Shown here piece after piece: positions 32,439 to 34,726 of a stretch of 34,726 bases of DNA. Source of the DNA: Streptomyces durocortorensis (GTDB taxonomy: Bacteria; Actinomycetota; Actinomycetes; Streptomycetales; Streptomycetaceae); the NCBI RefSeq assembly GCF_016901035.1, contig NZ_JAFEUF010000054.1, forward strand, positions 1 through 34,726, read 5' to 3'. Both the position numbers and the translations under genes were made by a program. Numbering within the stretch: the stretch's first letter is position 1; every line of letters begins with the position of its first letter. The notes below the pieces were generated by a model. The model had not been told where the DNA came from and did no database searches. It saw only the letters and a list, made by a program, of their open reading frames with translations.

Positions 32439-33502
32439 CCTTGGTCGACACCGCGCCCGACCCGGCCCACCGCGCCCGCCGGGCCCTGCGTGCGCCGGGC
32501 GTCCGGATGGGCGGCCTGGCGCTGCTCGTCGCCGCGGTCGCCTGCGCCGGGCTCTTCGCCGGCCGGGGCGTCACTCCCGAGGGCGTACGTGCCGTGCTGC
32601 TCGGGGTCGGCGACGATCCCACCGCCGAGCACATCGTGCTCCAACTCCGTTTGCCCCGCATGCTGGTGGCCCTGGTTGCCGGGGCCTGCCTCGGGGTGGC
32701 CGGACTCGTGCTCCAGTCTGCTCTGCGCAACCCGCTGGCCGGACCCGAGGTCACCGGCGTCACGCCCGGCGCGGTGCTCGGTGCGGTGACCGCGACCGGC
32801 CTCGGCCTCGCGGGCTGGGAGTCCCCCACGGCCGTGGTCGTGGCGGCCTGCGTCGGCGGCTTCGCCGGGGCGGGCCTGCTGTGGCTGCTCGCAGGGCGGG
32901 ACCGGGGCGACCCGGAGCAGACCGCCGTCTACGGGGTCCTCGTGTCGGCGGTGCTCGCCGGACTCACCGCAGTGGTCCTGCTCGTGGCCCCCGGCGAACT
33001 CGGCAGTGTCGTGCAGTGGTTGATCGGCTCCACCGAGGGCCGGGTCTGGCAGCACTGGAATCTGCTCTGGCCGTGGGCCGCCTTCTGGGGCGCGGCGGCC
33101 TGGCTGCTCGCCGGGCCGTTGACCCTGCTGCGCTGCGGTGACGAGCAGGCCGCCGCCGCAGGTCTGGCCACCGGTCGGGGCCGGGGAGCGGCACTCGTGT
33201 GCGCGGTGGCGCTGACGGCCGGTGCCGTGTCGGCGGTGGGCGCCCTCGGGTTCGTGGGACTGCTGGTGCCCCATCTGGCGCTGGCCGTCTTCGGCGCCGA
33301 TCTGCGCGTCACGCTTCCGGGTGCCGCACTGCTCGGCGCGGCCGTGGTGTGCGGCGCGGACACCGTTGCCCAACTGCTGTCCCCGCTGCTGGCCACCGCG
33401 TTCGACGCGGACCGGCTGACCCTCCCGGTCGGCGCCCTGACGACCTGCGTGGGGGCGGGGCTGCTGATGGTCGTGGCGCGGCGACGGGCGGACGAGAGAT
33501 GA
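32435..33502 (+). CDS. FecCD-family ABC transporter permease
   Basis: 355 aa from the ATG at 32435. Same fold and motifs as its partner: LRLPRMLVALVAGACLGVAGLVLQSALRNPLAGPEVTGVTPGAVLG and ALGFVGLLVPHLALAVFG. The two permeases resemble each other, as expected for a heterodimer arisen by duplication. The N-terminal 30 residues are cytosolic and Arg-rich. Overlaps the ATPase start (ATGA at 33499). Confidence 0.92.
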   Translation: MTLVDTAPDPAHRARRALRAPGVRMGGLALLVAAVACAGLFAGRGVTPEGVRAVLLGVGDDPTAEHIVLQLRLPRMLVALVAGACLGVAGLVLQSALRNPLAGPEVTGVTPGAVLGAVTATGLGLAGWESPTAVVVAACVGGFAGAGLLWLLAGRDRGDPEQTAVYGVLVSAVLAGLTAVVLLVAPGELGSVVQWLIGSTEGRVWQHWNLLWPWAAFWGAAAWLLAGPLTLLRCGDEQAAAAGLATGRGRGAALVCAVALTAGAVSAVGALGFVGLLVPHLALAVFGADLRVTLPGAALLGAAVVCGADTVAQLLSPLLATAFDADRLTLPVGALTTCVGAGLLMVVARRRADER

Positions 33503-34404
33503 GGGAGAGAGCGGAGAGAGCGGAGAGAGCGAGGGAGAGAACAGTGGAGAAGAGCGCGATGACGAGCGCGACACCGAAAACCCCGGAGGTCGTCCGGGCG
33601 GAGGATCTGGCCTTCGGCTACCCCGGACGCCCGGTGCTGCGCGGGGTGGACCTGAGCATCCGGACGGGCGAACTGGTCGCCCTGATCGGGCTCAACGGCT
33701 GCGGCAAGAGCACCTTCCTCAAACTCGCCGCCGGACTGCTCACTCCGAGCGGCGGGCGCGTCCTGCTCGACGGCGACGACGTGGCGCGGCTGTCCCGCCG
33801 CACCGCCGCCCGGCGCGTGGCGCTGCTGCACCAGTCGGCACCGTCCGTGCCTGGACTGACTGTGCGGCAACTCGTGCGGCAGGGGCGCTATGCCACCCGG
33901 GGACCGCTCGGGATGCTGCGGGAGGGCGACGACGAGGTGACATCCCGGGCGCTCGCGGACGTCGGTGTCACCGCCTGGGCCGACCGGCCCGTGGACGCGT
34001 TGTCGGGAGGCGAACGCCAACGTGTCCGGCTGGCCATGGCGCTGGCCCAGGACGCGCCCGTGCTCTTCCTTGACGAGCCGACCACCTATCTCGATCTGCG
34101 GCACCAGCTGGAGGTGCTCCAGACAGTCGTACGGCTCCGCGCGGAACGCCGGCTGACGGTGGTGATGGTGCTGCACGACCTCAACCACGCCGCTCGCTTC
34201 GCCGATCGGATCGTCGCGCTCCGGGAGGGCCGCGTCGCCGCCGACGGACCCCCGGCCGAGGTGGTCAACCGTCGCCTGCTGGCCGAAGTCCTCGGCGTGG
34301 ACGGCCGGGTGGGGATCGATGACGAGGGCGGCTGGCCCGTCTGTTACCCAGATCACCCTCTCGATCCTCTCCGGCTATTGCGGAATGAAAATCATATTCA
34401 TTAG
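33499..34404 (+). CDS. Metallophore ABC transporter ATP-binding protein
   Basis: 301 aa if the ATG at 33499 (ATGA overlap) is used; GTG 33544 or ATG 33559, each with a good ribosome site, would give 286 or 281 aa. The long form begins with three perfect 9-bp repeats coding ERA-ERA-ERA. FecE-type ATPase: Walker A GLNGCGKST (64-72), signature LSGGERQR, Walker B VLFLDEP with a D-loop LDLRHQ, and H-loop VMVLHDLNHA. The last residues (NENHIH) are encoded by the Zur box at 34386-34400. Fourth gene of the operon. Confidence 0.9.
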   Translation: MRERAERAERARERTVEKSAMTSATPKTPEVVRAEDLAFGYPGRPVLRGVDLSIRTGELVALIGLNGCGKSTFLKLAAGLLTPSGGRVLLDGDDVARLSRRTAARRVALLHQSAPSVPGLTVRQLVRQGRYATRGPLGMLREGDDEVTSRALADVGVTAWADRPVDALSGGERQRVRLAMALAQDAPVLFLDEPTTYLDLRHQLEVLQTVVRLRAERRLTVVMVLHDLNHAARFADRIVALREGRVAADGPPAEVVNRRLLAEVLGVDGRVGIDDEGGWPVCYPDHPLDPLRLLRNENHIH

Positions 34405-34407
34405 TGT
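34378..34407 (+). promoter_or_regulatory. Promoter of the 44-aa peptide gene
   Basis: TTGCGG (34378-34383), 18-bp spacer, TAGTGT (34402-34407); the start would be near 34414, giving a leader of about 60 nt. The promoter lies within the 3' end of the ATPase gene and its spacer holds the Zur box, the same layout as at rpmG. Confidence 0.5.
34386..34400. promoter_or_regulatory. Zur box before the 44-aa peptide gene
   Basis: TGAAAATCATATTCA matches the Zur consensus TGAAAATSATTTTCA at 14 of 15 positions, and AATGAAAATCATATTCATT (34384-34402) is palindromic around one base apart from the innermost positions. It is the best of the three sites in this window and overlaps the end of the ATPase coding sequence. 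Confidence 0.8.
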
Positions 34408-34475
34408 CTGTGCTGCGGCACGCACCACCGCCGCGACCGACACCCGATCGATCCGACCGAATGGAGATCCATCTC

Positions 34476-34610
34476 ATGGAGCACAACAAGGTGTTCAGCC
34501 CGATCGCCGACCAGGGTCAGCTCGCCCACCTCTCCGCCACCCACTCGAACGCCCTCGTCGAGAACCCCTTCGACGACGCCGTCGAGGCCGACACCGCGGC
34601 CGAGAAGTAA
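34476..34610 (+). CDS. Zur-controlled 44-residue acidic peptide; possible RiPP precursor
   Basis: The ATG at 34476 has GGAG nine bases upstream; the in-frame ATG at 34461 lacks a ribosome site. The peptide starts MEHNKVFSPIADQGQLAHL, continues with SATHSNALVENPFDD and ends AVEADTAAEK. It has no signal peptide, no Cys, many Ser/Thr/Asn/His in the middle, and an acidic Ala-rich tail. I know no family match. It has its own Zur-box promoter and is followed five bases later by a stem-loop series, as is usual for abundant precursor peptides placed ahead of their modifying enzymes. A role as metallophore or signal precursor, or as a small zinc-shortage protein, is conjecture. Confidence 0.6.
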   Translation: MEHNKVFSPIADQGQLAHLSATHSNALVENPFDDAVEADTAAEK

Positions 34611-34614
34611 GCGA

Positions 34615-34686
34615 CTCCTGCCGCTGAAGGCAGGAGCCCCGCGTAGCGCGGGGACGGGCCCGCCCGGTGACACCCCGGGCGGGCCC
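34615..34686 (+). terminator. Three consecutive hairpins after the peptide gene
   Basis: CTCCTGCC/GGCAGGAG (34615-34636, loop of 6), CCCCGCG-TAG-CGCGGGG (34637-34653) and a perfect 12-bp GGGCCCGCCCGG/CCGGGCGGGCCC (34656-34686). The series is a strong terminator or attenuator and may stabilise the peptide mRNA. Nothing further is seen up to the end of the window. Confidence 0.8.
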
Positions 34687-34726
34687 GGGCGCCCCCGCCG
34701 AGACGGGACGGCCGTGTCCTTCGAGC

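Noticed and set aside
34611..34653. Tandem hairpins taken as a possible CRISPR-like repeat unit
   Set aside because: The hairpins differ in sequence, there are no repeated units with spacers, and position after a stop codon fits termination.

Overview
The window is chromosomal DNA of a Streptomyces or a very close relative. It is very GC-rich with strong third-position bias and many GTG starts. It carries actinobacterial hallmarks: a di-haem cytochrome c QcrC, a three-helix Rieske protein QcrA, a fourth oxidase subunit CtaF, a subtilisin-inhibitor-family (SSI) protein, a SAM-IV riboswitch, a DtxR/DmdR-type iron box and Zur-type operators.

Layout. (1) 1-4.5 kb: a broken 5' end of an ErpA/HesB-like Fe-S carrier gene, a membrane-anchored hypothetical protein, a 65-aa hypothetical, an adenosine-kinase-type PfkB kinase (adoK), and a cysteine desulfurase fused to a TusA-like domain. 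(2) 4.7-14.1 kb: the aerobic respiratory core in two transcription units, ctaC-ctaD-ctaF and ctaE-qcrC-qcrA-qcrB. Start/stop codons overlap at most junctions (GTGA/ATGA). Between the units sit a lipoprotein L,D-transpeptidase and a degenerate receiver-domain protein. (3) 14.2-20.2 kb: trpD; a 174-bp MITE-like long inverted repeat; a SAM-IV riboswitch ahead of a SufS-like class V aminotransferase; a translationally coupled rhomboid protease and Lrp-type RAM-domain protein; a zinc-ribbon protein; and a coiled-coil/NYN-domain protein. (4) 20.2-26.2 kb: an NlpC/P60 hydrolase behind a structured leader (probably c-di-AMP-type), an iron-box-controlled ABC ATPase plus substrate-binding lipoprotein with no permease, an SSI-family inhibitor with Arg at P1, and a DHA2 MFS exporter. 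(5) 26.2-34.7 kb: a zinc-starvation island.

The zinc island is the most interesting part. It holds zinc-free (C-minus) paralogues of ribosomal proteins bS18, bL31, bL33, bL28 and uS14. It also holds a CobW-family protein that has lost its P-loop, a cytosolic-looking beta-propeller protein, and a complete FecB/FecCD/FecE-type transporter. Last comes a 44-residue acidic peptide gene, followed at once by three hairpins. Three Zur-box-like palindromes (28239-28253, 30281-30295, 34386-34400) lie in its three promoter regions. The third overlaps the last codons of the transporter ATPase gene and lies in the spacer of the peptide's promoter. I infer a zinc-sparing ribosome remodelling plus metallophore-uptake regulon. 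The terminal peptide is the least explained component: it may be a Zur-controlled secreted or RiPP-type peptide, but no maturation enzyme is visible before the window ends.

Several genes have a -10-like hexamer 6-7 nt before the start codon and no Shine-Dalgarno sequence, so leaderless mRNAs seem common here. All functional and regulatory calls come from reading the sequence and from family knowledge; no database search was run.
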